A DNA stretch of 64,000 nucleotides from JAAYFJ01 sp964344295 (GTDB lineage Bacteria; Bacillota; Clostridia; Tissierellales; Peptoniphilaceae). The notes under the pieces were generated by a model. It did no database searches. It worked only from the letters and a program-made list of their open reading frames with translations, and was not told the origin of the DNA. The translations under genes were made by a program, and so were the position numbers. Location: NCBI GenBank assembly GCA_964344295.1, contig CAYFMR010000005.1, forward strand, positions 1 to 64,000, given 5' to 3'. Positions 34,467 to 43,250 of this stretch are shown here, piece by piece; the first letter of the stretch is position 1; every line of letters starts with the position of its first letter.

Positions 34467-34595
34467 GTCGGGACAGGGAGGCGGGGGCCTTTTATGCAAG
34501 CCCACTTTCTGTGGTATAATGGACTTCAAATGGTAAAGATTGTCAATGCCGTGTGGGCGAAAGGTCCCGGAGAACCGGTGTATCTAGGGGGAGTT

Positions 34596-35870
34596 ATGAT
34601 TAAGTCAGTGGAGGATTTCGGCAATTTCATAGAGAAGATGGTGGTGAAGTCCCCTGAAAAGGCGAGACGATGGCTGCTCTTGGGCTATCAGTTCTATGGT
34701 CTGAAGCTCAGGTGGTTTCCGGATCGCCGGCTGCCCTCTGCCAAGCGCAAGGTGGCGGTGGATTTGAACAGGACCGTGCAAAAATTGTTTAAGGAGCCGG
34801 ACAATATCGCCTTGGTGAATATCTTTATGCCCTGCGAGATTTTGGAGGCCATGGACATGGTGCCCATGTGCGCCGAGCTCCTCGCCGGGTTTATTAATGG
34901 CACTTACAGCGAGGGGATCTTTGCCGAAGAGGCGCAAAAGGAGGGCATTGCAGAGACCTATTGCTCTTACCACAAGATTTTCTTGGGCACGGCCTATACC
35001 CGGGTGTTGCCGCCGCCCAAGGCCATTATCAACACGTCCTTTGCCTGCGATGCCAACAACCTCACCTTTCAGGAGTTGGCGACGCAGATGGATATCCCCC
35101 ATTACTATATTGACGTGCCCTATGGCCAGTCCGAGGAGAGCGTGCAGCAGGTGGCGGCGGAGCTGCGGGAGGCGACCGCATTTTTGGAAGAGGTAAGCGG
35201 GAAGCGCCTGGATGAGGAAAAGCTCAAGGCGGCGGTGGGCAGGTCCCAAAAGAGCATTGAACTCTTCCGGCAGATTTTGGAGAAAAAGCGCGACCTCTAC
35301 CTGCCCGGCGATGTCACCAGCGAAATGTATGAAGTCTATCTCGTCCATAACGGACTGGGGACGGCGATGTGTTACGATTACGCCAAGACGTTTCTCGACG
35401 ATTTCAAACGGGCCAAAGCGTTTACGGGGATTAAAATACTGTGGCTACATGTGGTGCCCCATTGGCAAAAGCCCGTCATCGACTTATTTGACTTTAATGA
35501 GGACTGCCAGATTATCGCCTGTGACATGAACTTTGAGAACCTGGTGGACCTGGATCCGGAAAAGCCTTACGAGAGCATGGCTCGGCGGCTGGTTTATAGC
35601 CATTGGAGCACGGGACAGTCCAGGATAGACAAGGCGGTGGAGATGGGGAAATACCTGCAGGTGGACGGGGTCATCTGCTTTTGCCAATGGGGCTGCAAAC
35701 AGACCCTGGGATTGGCGGACCTCTTTAAGGAAGCCTTTGAAGCGGAGGGCATGCCACTTCTGGTCTTGGACGGCGACGGAGCGGATCGACGCAATGCCTT
35801 TGACGGTCAGGTGTCCACGCGATTAAACGCCTTTGTCGAGATGTTGAAGGGGAGAAAATATGGTGGATAA
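34596..35870 (+). CDS. 2-hydroxyacyl-CoA dehydratase family subunit (first)
   Basis: A 424-residue HgdA/B-FldB/C-type subunit (HGD-D fold) that carries an iron-sulfur cluster and takes part in radical-type dehydration of 2-hydroxyacyl-CoA, or in related double-cubane reductases. Candidate cluster cysteines: MPCEILEAM, NTSFACDANN and GVICFCQWGCKQ. The C-terminus TRLNAFVEMLKGRK is the normal family end. ATG 34596 follows taggggg; an earlier in-frame ATG at 34494 lacks a site. It overlaps the next subunit by 11 bases. Substrate cannot be told from sequence. Confidence 0.85.
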   Translation: MIKSVEDFGNFIEKMVVKSPEKARRWLLLGYQFYGLKLRWFPDRRLPSAKRKVAVDLNRTVQKLFKEPDNIALVNIFMPCEILEAMDMVPMCAELLAGFINGTYSEGIFAEEAQKEGIAETYCSYHKIFLGTAYTRVLPPPKAIINTSFACDANNLTFQELATQMDIPHYYIDVPYGQSEESVQQVAAELREATAFLEEVSGKRLDEEKLKAAVGRSQKSIELFRQILEKKRDLYLPGDVTSEMYEVYLVHNGLGTAMCYDYAKTFLDDFKRAKAFTGIKILWLHVVPHWQKPVIDLFDFNEDCQIIACDMNFENLVDLDPEKPYESMARRLVYSHWSTGQSRIDKAVEMGKYLQVDGVICFCQWGCKQTLGLADLFKEAFEAEGMPLLVLDGDGADRRNAFDGQVSTRLNAFVEMLKGRKYGG

Positions 35871-36691
35871 ACTGTATTACGTTTGCAAATACACGCCCTT
35901 GGAACTACTGGAGTCCTACGGGTTTGAGGTGGAACGCCTGGAGCCGGCTTTGGACGCGGCGGATAGCGGAGAGTCCCTGGCCCATCCCAACCTCTGTGGC
36001 TATGGGAAGGCCATCTTGCAGGCGGTGGAGGAGGGGGCCATCACCCGGCTCTTCTTAATGGATTGCTGCGATGTGTGTAGGCGGGTCTACGATGTTTTGG
36101 CGGTCAAAAAAGACCTGGACTTCCTGTATTTCATGGGTCTCCCCCACAAGAACGGTCCTCTCGCGAGGAGGCAGATGAAGAAGGAACTGTTGTGGCTGGA
36201 CGATTTCTTGCAGCAGAGAACCGGCCGGGCGCTCGATGAGGCCAAGGCGCGGGAACTGTGGAGACAGGGGATTTTGCAAATCCGGGCAGAACGGCCGACG
36301 GAGGAGCATTTGGTGTTGACGGGTGCCCACGGCAATGCCGGCTTGCAAGGGCAAATCGAGCGGGTGACCGGGTTGCCGGTGTGGGACGACACCTGCAACG
36401 GAAACCGGGAACTGGCCGAGGAAGCGGGGGAGGAGTTCTTCGCGGATTACGGGGCCGCTTTGCTTTCCCAACCGAGTCCCTGTATGCGAATGCAGTTTAA
36501 AAGGCCGGAGGACCCGCAGGGGATGGGGACGATTTGCCACACGATTAAGTTTTGTGATTACTATGGCTTTCAATACCGGCACCTGCGGGACGGGGACAAG
36601 CCCCTATTGAAAATCGAGACGGACTGCACCACCCAGAGTCAGGGGCAGATTGAGACCAGATTGGAGGCCTTTGCCGAAGTGATTGATCCGA
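35860..36691 (+). CDS. 2-hydroxyacyl-CoA dehydratase family subunit (second), 3' end in gap
   Basis: The second HGD-D subunit, 277 residues visible: MVDKLYYVCKYTPLELLESY at the start, MDCCDVCRRVYDVL with cluster-type cysteines (residues about 67-72), WDDTCNGNREL, and the end motif DCTTQSQGQIETRLEAFAE. In the family, that last motif lies within about 15 residues of the stop (compare the first subunit). The stop codon is therefore probably hidden in the N run, and the apparent open frame through the gap into the activator is an artefact of unknown bases. It is rather short for the family (usually 370-430). Confidence 0.8.
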
Positions 36692-36791
36692 NNNNNNNNN
36701 NNNNNNNNNNNNNNNNNNNNNNNNNNNNNNNNNNNNNNNNNNNNNNNNNNNNNNNNNNNNNNNNNNNNNNNNNNNNNNNNNNNNNNNNNNN
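36692..36791. other. Scaffold gap (100 N) between dehydratase subunit and activator
   Basis: Placeholder length. It should contain the end of the second subunit and the first 35-40 codons of the activator, including its GIDxGSTxxK loop. Confidence 0.9.
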
Positions 36792-37461
36792 CGGGGTGGA
36801 TAAGAGCGGACGCCGGGCCTTTGAAGCGGCGTTAAAGGCGGGAGGCCTGCAGGAAAAGGACATTGCCAAGGTGGTGACCACGGGGTATGGTCGAAAGAAC
36901 CTGCAGCTGTCCGACTCTTCCATTACGGAGATCACCTGCCACGCGAAGGGCGCCCGATTTCTCTATCCCCAGGTGCGAACGGTGATTGACATCGGGGGAC
37001 AGGACTCCAAGGTCATCGTCTTAGATGACGAGGGAAATGTGGTGAACTTTGTGATGAACGATAAGTGCGCCGCGGGGACGGGCCGGTTCTTGGAGACCAT
37101 GGCCAGAACCTTGGATGTGAGTTTGGACGAGATGAGCACCTTGGGTTTAAAGGGGAACCCGGTGACCATCTCCAGTACCTGTACCGTGTTTGCGGAGTCG
37201 GAGGTGGTATCTCTCATCGCCAACAACACCGCCATGGCGGACATCATAAACGGGCTCAACCAATCCATCGCCTCTCGAACCATCTCCCAGGCCAGACGGG
37301 CCAAGGGTCAGGCGCCCTATATGATGACCGGCGGCGTGTCCAACAATGCGGGCGTGGTGAAGGCCTTGGAAAAAGAACTGGGCGAGAGCATCTATGTGCC
37401 CCGGGAGGCGCAGATCTGCGGCGCCTTGGGAGCGGCTCTCTTTGCCTTGGAGTCCATGTAG
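36792..37461 (+). CDS. Dehydratase activator ATPase (HgdC/BadF type), 5' end in gap
   Basis: About 222 residues of an ASKHA-fold, [4Fe-4S]-containing ATPase that injects the starting electron into the dehydratase. Visible: VVTTGYGRKN, EITCHAKGA, VIDIGGQDSKVI, the cluster cysteines in NDKCAAGTGRF and SSTCTVFAESEV, then the MTGGVSNNAGVV nucleotide loop and PREAQICGALGAALF. Family proteins are about 255-260 residues, so 35-40 N-terminal residues are in the gap. It completes a two-subunit-plus-activator set. Confidence 0.9.
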
Positions 37462-37568
37462 GGTGGAAAGGCCGAGAAAACCGGTGTATCCTTCCCGGCT
37501 TATGGGTATAACCATATAGAATGACATTCGATATTTAGCTTTAACTCATAAAATGGAAGGAGGATAAC

Positions 37569-38114
37569 GTGAAAGTAGGTTTAATCGTAGGATCATTGAG
37601 AAAAAAATCTTGGAACAGGAAGGTGGCCGAAGTGGCCCAAACCATGTTCCCGGCTGATTTTGAGGTAGAGTTTATCGACATTTCCCAACTGCCTTTCTAC
37701 AATGAGGACTTGGATGGAGAGGACGGCCTGCCAATCTATCAGGAGATGCGAGCAGAAATCAGAAAGTATGATGCCTACCTCTTCTTCACTCCTGAATACA
37801 ACCGTTCCTATGCACCGGCAGCTAAGAATTTGCTGGACGTGGGATCTAAAGACCCGAACGGGAACCCCTGGTCCGGCAAACCAGTGGCGGTGTTCAGTGC
37901 TTCTCCCGGAGCATACGGCGGCATGGGAGCCAACTTTGCACTTCGTCAGGTGCTCGTCAACTTAAACCTCATCCCCCTGCAACGACCGGAGGTCTACCTG
38001 TCCAAGGTGCACACCCTCTTTGATGAAAACGGGGAGATGGTGGAAGATACGAAGAAATTCTTACAAAAAGCGGTTGACGCCTTTGTCGAACACGCCAAAC
38101 GATTTGCCAATTAA
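37569..38114 (+). CDS. NADPH-dependent FMN reductase-type protein
   Basis: A 181-residue flavodoxin-like protein. The FMN phosphate loop GSLRKKSWNRKVA is at residues 8-20 and the flavin-ring loop TPEYNRSYAPAAKN at about 74-87, with SPGAYGGMGA near 114. Similar proteins reduce FMN, quinones or azo dyes with NADPH. The start is GTG 37569 after aaggagg. It lies 107 bases after the activator with its own terminator; a role in electron supply is only a possibility. Confidence 0.9.
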   Translation: MKVGLIVGSLRKKSWNRKVAEVAQTMFPADFEVEFIDISQLPFYNEDLDGEDGLPIYQEMRAEIRKYDAYLFFTPEYNRSYAPAAKNLLDVGSKDPNGNPWSGKPVAVFSASPGAYGGMGANFALRQVLVNLNLIPLQRPEVYLSKVHTLFDENGEMVEDTKKFLQKAVDAFVEHAKRFAN

Positions 38115-38132
38115 AAATAGCAACGATCAACA

Positions 38133-38171
38133 GACCCTCTTTACCGAATAAAACGGCAAAGAGGGTATTTT
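38133..38171 (+). terminator. Terminator of the FMN reductase gene
   Basis: Stem accctcttt/aaagagggt with a T-rich tail. Confidence 0.82.
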
Positions 38172-38360
38172 ATGTGGTGAGAGGTGTGGATAGGGGTCGT
38201 CGGGTGGATGACCTCCTTCTGACCAAAGCCCTTGATGATGTCAATGAGTTGAATGTCCATACCGATCCCCTTTTCACAGGCTAACTCCGTTTACAGGTGT
38301 CATGTAACATGCACCGAAAGGACAGTGTAAGCATCCGGCAAGCCGTCGAAGGGTGGCCGT
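38172..38360. other. Intergenic stretch with a possible minus-strand gene stub
   Basis: No intact gene. On the minus strand an ATG at 38261 after aaaagggg opens MDIQLIDIIKGFGQKEVIHP, which looks like the first strand of an ABC-transporter ATPase before any Walker motif; nothing recognisable continues. This is weak evidence of a truncated gene. Confidence 0.25.
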
Positions 38361-38401
38361 GAAAACAGTCAAGCCGCTCCCGGTCGGGAACGGCTTGACT
38401 G
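38361..38401 (-). terminator. Terminator of thpR
   Basis: A 16-bp stem (cagtcaagccg-ctccc with its complement, one mismatch) and four-base loop; on the minus strand it is followed by TTTTC. Confidence 0.85.
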
Positions 38402-38439
38402 CTGTTTGATACGTGATAGGGCATTTGGTGTTTGGTCGG

Positions 38440-38955
38440 CTAAGGTTTTAGAGGAAAACGGGTTCGTGTGCGGTAGACCAGTTGGGATCCCGCGCGTTCG
38501 GAGCTCATCAGCGAGAAGGCGGATACGGGCATGGCCAGTGGGGGAGGTGCAGGCAAGGTGTCCACGCTTAGGTCTTTGCCATTGGTGCGTCGGGCCAGGG
38601 TGATGTGTGGGTGGAAGGCCTTGCGGTCAAAGGGGATGCCGGCGGCTTCCAAGCATTGGCGGACGGCAACGGCCAGCCCGGTGGAGCCGGTGCCATCTGC
38701 CAACCCCAGCCAGAGCAGGTTGCCGAAATGCCCCAGGTCTCCGGTTTCCAGGGTAAAGGCCGGGCTCTCCACCTGCTCCAAGGCACGGATCACACCGGGC
38801 ACGTCTCCGTATTCCCCGATAAAGGCCAGGGTCAGGTGTAGGTTTTCGGTGCGGGAGAAGTGGCCCTGCAGCCCCTGTCGACGCAGGTGCTGCATCCATT
38901 GATACAGCGCTTTTTGCATAGGGGCATCCAAGGGAATGGCGACAAAGAGACGCAT
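38440..38955 (-). CDS. thpR: RNA 2',3'-cyclic phosphodiesterase
   Basis: A 171-residue two-histidine phosphoesterase of the LigT/ThpR type, opening 2',3'-cyclic phosphates on RNA ends. Both catalytic H-x-T motifs are present: HLTLAF (residue about 40) and HITLAR (about 125). MRLFVAIPLD at the N-terminus is typical. The start has an aaggaggt site. The gene is solitary, with a strong terminator. Confidence 0.92.
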   Translation of the reverse strand: MRLFVAIPLDAPMQKALYQWMQHLRRQGLQGHFSRTENLHLTLAFIGEYGDVPGVIRALEQVESPAFTLETGDLGHFGNLLWLGLADGTGSTGLAVAVRQCLEAAGIPFDRKAFHPHITLARRTNGKDLSVDTLPAPPPLAMPVSAFSLMSSERAGSQLVYRTRTRFPLKP

Positions 38956-39216
38956 GGGTGTACCTCCTTATGGTGAGGGAAGGCCGGTTCCGCTTTCCAA
39001 CCGTCTTCCGGTTAGCAGCTTCATTTTGAAACGGGAATCCATTCGGGCATGTCGATGCGATCTCAGCACGCGAGGCGAACCTGCTGTTTGAGCTGTGGTG
39101 GTCGATATCAGGCGAGGTGGGTCATCGACTTCAGTATGCTGATTTTATCAAAGAAATTCAAGGGACACAACGGGATGAAACGGGGTCGGCATGGCACTTA
39201 CGGGTGGGGGAACGTC
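38956..39216. other. Intergenic region between thpR and the MATE gene
   Basis: Short open frames only, none with a good ribosome site or recognisable sequence. I see no RNA gene or repeat here. Confidence 0.5.
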
Positions 39217-39244
39217 TTGGATTTTTGCCGAAAAGTGATAGAAT
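39217..39244 (+). promoter_or_regulatory. Possible promoter of the MATE gene
   Basis: TTGGAT, 16-bp spacer, TAGAAT, about 85 bases before the start codon. Confidence 0.5.
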
Positions 39245-39329
39245 GATGTCTTGAGTGAGCAATATGCCGTCGAGAGGATTCACCTTCGACGGAGACAATG
39301 GATGATTTGGTAAGAATGGGGGAGCGTAC

Positions 39330-40691
39330 GTGAATCACACGGAAGCACTGGGAACGAAAAAGGTTTCAAAACTTTTTTGGAGTATGACGTTACCGGCGGT
39401 TTTGGCGCAGCTGGTGATGCTTTTATATAATATTGTGGATCGCATCTATATCGGGCATATGGAAGGGGTGGGAGCTGCGGCGCTCACCGGTGCGGGGCTC
39501 TTTGTCCCCATCCTCATGCTGATTAACGCCGGGACCATGCTCATCGCGTCCGGCGGTTCGCCTCTGGCGTCGATGGCCTTGGGAAAGGGCGACAGAGAAG
39601 AGGCGGAAAAGATTATGGGCACCTGCGCTACGGCGATCTTTAGCCTCGCCGTGTTGTTGACGGTGATCCTCTATGTCGCGGCTCCGGGTTTGCTGCGCTT
39701 TTTCGGGGCTTCGGAGATCTCCTATCCCTATGCCATATCCTATGGGCGCCTTTACATCCTCGGCTCGGTCTTTGTCATGCTCACGTTGGGGATGAACTTG
39801 TTTATCAGCGGTCAGGGCTTTGCGAAGGTCTCCATGTTCACCACCGTCATCGGGGCGGTGATTAACATTATCCTGGACCCGATTCTCATCTTTGGATTGA
39901 AGATGGGCGTAGCCGGTGCGGCGACGGCGACGGTCATCTCCCAGGCGATCAGCATGATCTTCGTCTTGCACTTCCTCTTCGGCAGGAAGACCAACCTGCG
40001 CCTGCAAAGAGAAAACCTGAAAATCCATTGGGGCGTTTTAATCTCTTGTATGAGCCTGGGCGTGTCCACTTTCTTTATGATCTTTACCGAGGGGATCCTC
40101 TCCATAGCCTTTACCCGATCGCTGTCGATGTTTGGCGGGGACATGGCCGTGGCGTCGATGACAATTATCAACTCCGTCGTCACCATTCTCGTCTTTCCCC
40201 TGGCTGGTTTTACGCAGGGCGCTTCTCCCATCCTCAGCTACAATTACGGCGCCCGCCAAGGGGATCGGGTCAAAGAGGCGTTTCGCATTATGTTGAGGAC
40301 CTGTGTGATCTATGCCGGTGTGATCTGGATGATCCTGCTCTTGTTCCCCGAAACCGTGGCGTGCATCTTTTCCAAGGATCAGGCGCTCATCGCCTACGCC
40401 TCCTGGGCCATGCGCATTTACTTTGCCGTGGCCATCACCCATGCCTTTCAACACGGCTGTCAACAGGGATTCGTCGCACTGGGGCAGGCCAGGACTGCGC
40501 TGTTTATGGCCGTATTGCGAAAAATCATCCTCCTGATACCGTTGATCCTCATCCTGCCGCGGATCTTCCCGGCCAACCCCGTATTGATGATCTTCTTGGC
40601 GGAACCGATCAGCGACTTGATCGCCGCCAGCACCACCGCCGGCACCTTCTTCTATCGATTCGACAGGATTTTGGAAGAAGCGGGAGCTTAG
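39330..40691 (+). CDS. MATE-family multidrug/cation antiporter
   Basis: A 453-residue protein with twelve predicted membrane helices. The N-terminal MTLPAVLAQLVMLLYNIVDR and the repeat in the second half (AFTRSLSMFGGD, GFTQGASPILSYNYGA) are typical of the MATE (NorM/DinF) family, which exports drugs or metabolites using Na+ or H+. The start is GTG 39330 after a gggggag site. It is monocistronic. Substrate is unknown. Confidence 0.92.
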   Translation: MNHTEALGTKKVSKLFWSMTLPAVLAQLVMLLYNIVDRIYIGHMEGVGAAALTGAGLFVPILMLINAGTMLIASGGSPLASMALGKGDREEAEKIMGTCATAIFSLAVLLTVILYVAAPGLLRFFGASEISYPYAISYGRLYILGSVFVMLTLGMNLFISGQGFAKVSMFTTVIGAVINIILDPILIFGLKMGVAGAATATVISQAISMIFVLHFLFGRKTNLRLQRENLKIHWGVLISCMSLGVSTFFMIFTEGILSIAFTRSLSMFGGDMAVASMTIINSVVTILVFPLAGFTQGASPILSYNYGARQGDRVKEAFRIMLRTCVIYAGVIWMILLLFPETVACIFSKDQALIAYASWAMRIYFAVAITHAFQHGCQQGFVALGQARTALFMAVLRKIILLIPLILILPRIFPANPVLMIFLAEPISDLIAASTTAGTFFYRFDRILEEAGA

Positions 40692-40879
40692 TCGTTTGCT
40701 AGACCAATCAAATAACTCTGCCTCAGTGACAGCGTGATTGGCACATAGACAAACGAAAGAGAGCGAAAATAATTCATATGAAAACTAGCGTCTAAAAATA
40801 GCTGCGGCTAAGCATCGCACTCGACGGCAGAAGAATGCGGATCACCACCGTCACGTTTGTGTTTTCATATCTCTCTTAG

Positions 40880-40979
40880 NNNNNNNNNNNNNNNNNNNNN
40901 NNNNNNNNNNNNNNNNNNNNNNNNNNNNNNNNNNNNNNNNNNNNNNNNNNNNNNNNNNNNNNNNNNNNNNNNNNNNNNN
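40880..40979. other. Scaffold gap (100 N) inside a toxin-gene remnant
   Basis: Placeholder length; the edges share no obvious overlap. It removes most of the HepT-like gene. The 188 bases before the gap (40692-40879) hold nothing I can identify. Confidence 0.9.
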
Positions 40980-41084
40980 TTTTTCAAACGGCTTTCTGGA
41001 AATAGCTTGGGTGTGCTGGATCATAAAATCGACATCCTCTAAGCGTTTGGTGGCGTAATATAGGTCGTCTTTCAGGTTATCCAT
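40980..41084 (-). pseudogene. HEPN (HepT/DUF86) toxin gene, 5' part only, cut by gap
   Basis: From ATG 41084 the minus strand reads MDNLKDDLYYATKRLEDVDF, then MIQHTQAISRKPFEK, and runs into the N gap. This is the N-terminal helix pair of DUF86/HepT RNase toxins (IxFIxxHTxxxSxxxFE pattern). The catalytic R-x4-6-H region would be in the gap; past the gap no matching text appears. Its start overlaps the end of the upstream antitoxin-like reading, the usual HepT/MntA arrangement. Confidence 0.6.
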
Positions 41085-41218
41085 ACATGTTGATACCATC
41101 CTGCAGAATTTTGCTGAGAAGGTTCTTATTGCCTTCCAGTTGATCCAAGCTGAGCACGTCAACTTTTTTCGTCTTGCCAACCCTCTTTTAGCTTGTCCAG
41201 CATAAACTGATACTTCAT
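41077..41218 (-). pseudogene. MNT nucleotidyltransferase antitoxin, C-terminal remnant
   Basis: ATG at 41218 reads MKYQFMLDKLKEGWQDEKS and stops; one frame over it continues KKVDVLSLDQLEGNKNLLSK and ILQDGINMYG to a stop at 41077-41079. Joined across the A6 run at about 41166-41171, this matches the C-terminal part of MNT-type nucleotidyltransferases (VDVLxxxxL, then IxxxGxxxY). The catalytic GSxxxG...SDxD half is missing. Confidence 0.55.
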
Positions 41219-41284
41219 GGAGTGCTCATGGCCAGAGTGATTTGCGCATTATGCAATGGTGGATGCGCAAACTTTGCGCAGGGA

Positions 41285-41405
41285 CGCCCTTTTGGACAAA
41301 CAGTAAGCCGCTCTTGAACTTCGCTCGTGCTCAGGTGCATGAACACAGATTATGGCATGTAAACAGGTGCTGCAATATGCGCAGCACCTGTTTTGGTCTG
41401 TGTGG
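41285..41405 (+). repeat. Decayed copy of the XRE-gene 3' end and terminator
   Basis: It matches 28715-28845 in the same orientation. Only the last few codons (LxKQ-stop) and downstream hairpin remain. Confidence 0.8.
41363..41394. terminator. Hairpin terminator between remnant and lipoprotein gene
   Basis: Perfect 11-bp stem acaggtgctgc/gcagcacctgt. T run on the plus strand; it also lies just after the minus-strand lipoprotein gene. Confidence 0.75.
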
Positions 41406-41418
41406 TTTAGAGTAAGTT

Positions 41419-41892
41419 TTAGTTGGATGGTTCCAGTCCGTTAAAGACGCACATATAAGCCGTCATATTCGCCATGTCGGCAGAATCTTCAGGCGTGTAA
41501 AAGATGATGGAAACGCTCTTGACTGCATCATCTTCCATGGCAAACCAGGTGATGTTCTTGGCGAGCTGCGGTCCTTCGCCCGTCTCAGCGTCCAGGTCCT
41601 TAAAGTAGACGCCGTCTTTGCCACCAAAAAGTTTTTTGATTTCGCCATAGCTTTGACCACCGGAAGAATTCATAAAGTCATCCAGCCCTTGTTGCAACTC
41701 GTCAACGGTTAGCACCTCATAGCCCTCCGGTAGCTCCGAGACAGTAGCTTCGGTTCCGGTGACTTCCATCCAGCTCTGTTCATCGGCTACATCAGCATCT
41801 TCGCCACCACCGCCGCCACCGCAAGCAGTTAGCGTCAGCACCATGGCCACGACCAGCAGGGTCACAAGACCACATTTTTTTACGTTTTTCAT
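41419..41892 (-). CDS. Predicted lipoprotein of unknown function
   Basis: A 157-residue exported protein. Signal peptide with lipobox LTAC at residues 20-23, then a six-glycine linker and an acidic soluble domain. The start at 41892 has a ggaggtgc site; a longer reading from 41967 has none. The soluble domain (LPEGYEVLTVDELQQGLDDF..., LFGGKDGVYFKD) is about 120 residues and I do not recognise it. It lies alone between two decayed gene copies. Confidence 0.75.
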   Translation of the reverse strand: MKNVKKCGLVTLLVVAMVLTLTACGGGGGGEDADVADEQSWMEVTGTEATVSELPEGYEVLTVDELQQGLDDFMNSSGGQSYGEIKKLFGGKDGVYFKDLDAETGEGPQLAKNITWFAMEDDAVKSVSIIFYTPEDSADMANMTAYMCVFNGLEPSN

Positions 41893-42012
41893 TGTTGCAC
41901 CTCCTATATGCTTGTTAGTCCATTTTATCATATACTTTGTGGATGGGTACATACTTTTACCTCGCACACCCTAGTTTTGGATAAAATGGGAAGGGTGGAT
42001 GGAGCCCCGTCA

Positions 42013-42245
42013 AGGTGATCCGGGCACGGTCATCCCCTACAACGTCTACACAGGAGAAGGTACAGGCTTTCGCTTTCAAACAGCAATGCCCGCAAGCTGT
42101 GCTTCGCCGTCAAGAAAGTCCTAGATGTGAAACGACAATAGGAAACCAAAAAGGACTCATTCCTCAAGGGATGGCGGTGGATTATGGATGGGATCAAGGT
42201 GCCACGCTTATCCAGGCCTTTACCACAGCCTGCAAAAGAACCGAT
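42013..42245 (+). pseudogene. Decayed 3' fragment of a second glgA
   Basis: The stretch aligns base by base with about 26839-27071 of glgA: (G)TVIPYNVYTGEGTGFRF is readable, then frameshifts and stops (tag, tga) appear, but blocks such as gatggcggtgga and tgggatcaa keep the match to the end of the gene. Only the last 75 codons or so remain. A terminator follows at 42269. Confidence 0.85.
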
Positions 42246-42268
42246 CACCGGCTACTAAACGGCGTATG

Positions 42269-42304
42269 AAAAAACCTGCTCTCCCATCGGAAAGCAGGTT
42301 TTTA
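42269..42304 (+). terminator. Terminator after the glgA fragment
   Basis: Stem aaaaacctgct/agcaggttttt with an 11-base loop. Confidence 0.82.
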
Positions 42305-42463
42305 TGATGTTCATCCATCGCATGCTTTTATTGGCAAAAGGCTCACAGTGCATCCTCACTGATCCTCCTTTTGCCGGTAGCGATGAGGCACCTATTTGGA
42401 TGATCGTGTGGCTGCCAGGTCAAACAACAGTACAGAAAGGGTTGGGAGCCGTTTGTAGCATCA

Positions 42464-42499
42464 CCAAGCCCCTCTTTCATGGAGCATAGAGGGGCTTGG
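42464..42499 (-). terminator. Hairpin after the amino-acid ABC operon
   Basis: Perfect 12-bp stem ccaagcccctct/agaggggcttgg abutting the stop of the ATPase gene. The following T run is weak on the minus strand. The 150 bases upstream (42310-42460) hold nothing recognisable. Confidence 0.65.
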
Positions 42500-42500
42500 T

Positions 42501-43241
42501 TTAATCGGGGTCGAAGAAGTTTTGGAGGAAGGCTTGGGTTCGGGGTTCTTTCGGATGGTGAAAGATATCTTCCGGTGCGCCTTCTTCTAAGATGATACCG
42601 TCATCCATAAAGACGATGCGGTCTGCCACGTCTCGGGCAAAGTTCATTTCGTGGGTGACGATGAGCATGGTCATGCCCATGCCGGCTAAGGTCTTCATGG
42701 TCTTTAAGACTTCACCGACCATTTCCGGGTCTAAGGCGGAGGTGGGTTCGTCAAAGAGGATGACTTCCGGATCCATAGCCAAGGTACGGGCGATGGCCAC
42801 CCGTTGTTTTTGGCCGCCAGAGAGTTGTTTGGGTTTGGCGTTGACGTAGTCTTTCATGCCCACCATGTCCAAGTATTTCAAAGCGGTGGCTTCCGCTTCG
42901 GAGCGCGTGCGCTTGAGGACGTCTCGCTGGCCTAGAGTCACGTTGTCCAGGACGTTTAGGTTGTCAAACAGATTGAATTGTTGAAATACCATCCCCACTT
43001 TCGCATGGTAGCTGCGGGGAATCTTTGGCAGGGCCATGAGATCTTGACCGCGGTATACAATGGAGCCGCCAGAAGGCTCTTCCAGGAAGTTAATGCAGCG
43101 CAACAAGGTAGATTTACCCGAGCCGGAGGAGCCGATGATGCAAATCACTTCTCCTTCGTTGACGTCAAAGTCAATGTCTTTGAGGACTTGGTGGTCACCA
43201 AAAGATTTTTGCAGGTGACGAATGTCGATGATTTTTTCCAT
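42501..43241 (-). CDS. Polar amino-acid ABC transporter, ATP-binding subunit
   Basis: A 246-residue ATPase of the GlnQ/HisP type. Walker A GSSGSGKST (residues about 37-45), Q-loop FQQFNLFDN, signature LSGGQKQRVAIARTL (about 140-154), Walker B ILFDEPTSALDPE and switch His in VTHEM. It is the third gene of a binding protein-permease-ATPase operon, nine bases after the permease gene. Substrate is probably a polar amino acid; the upstream T-box would name it. Confidence 0.95.
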   Translation of the reverse strand: MEKIIDIRHLQKSFGDHQVLKDIDFDVNEGEVICIIGSSGSGKSTLLRCINFLEEPSGGSIVYRGQDLMALPKIPRSYHAKVGMVFQQFNLFDNLNVLDNVTLGQRDVLKRTRSEAEATALKYLDMVGMKDYVNAKPKQLSGGQKQRVAIARTLAMDPEVILFDEPTSALDPEMVGEVLKTMKTLAGMGMTMLIVTHEMNFARDVADRIVFMDDGIILEEGAPEDIFHHPKEPRTQAFLQNFFDPD

Positions 43242-43250
43242 GGTGACCTC

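Noticed and set aside
39049..39246. 65-codon open frame upstream of the MATE gene
   Set aside because: It overlaps the MATE promoter, lacks a ribosome site and has no recognisable sequence.
42304..42489. 61-codon open frame after the glgA fragment
   Set aside because: No ribosome site, overlaps the terminator hairpin of the ABC operon, no similarity recognised.
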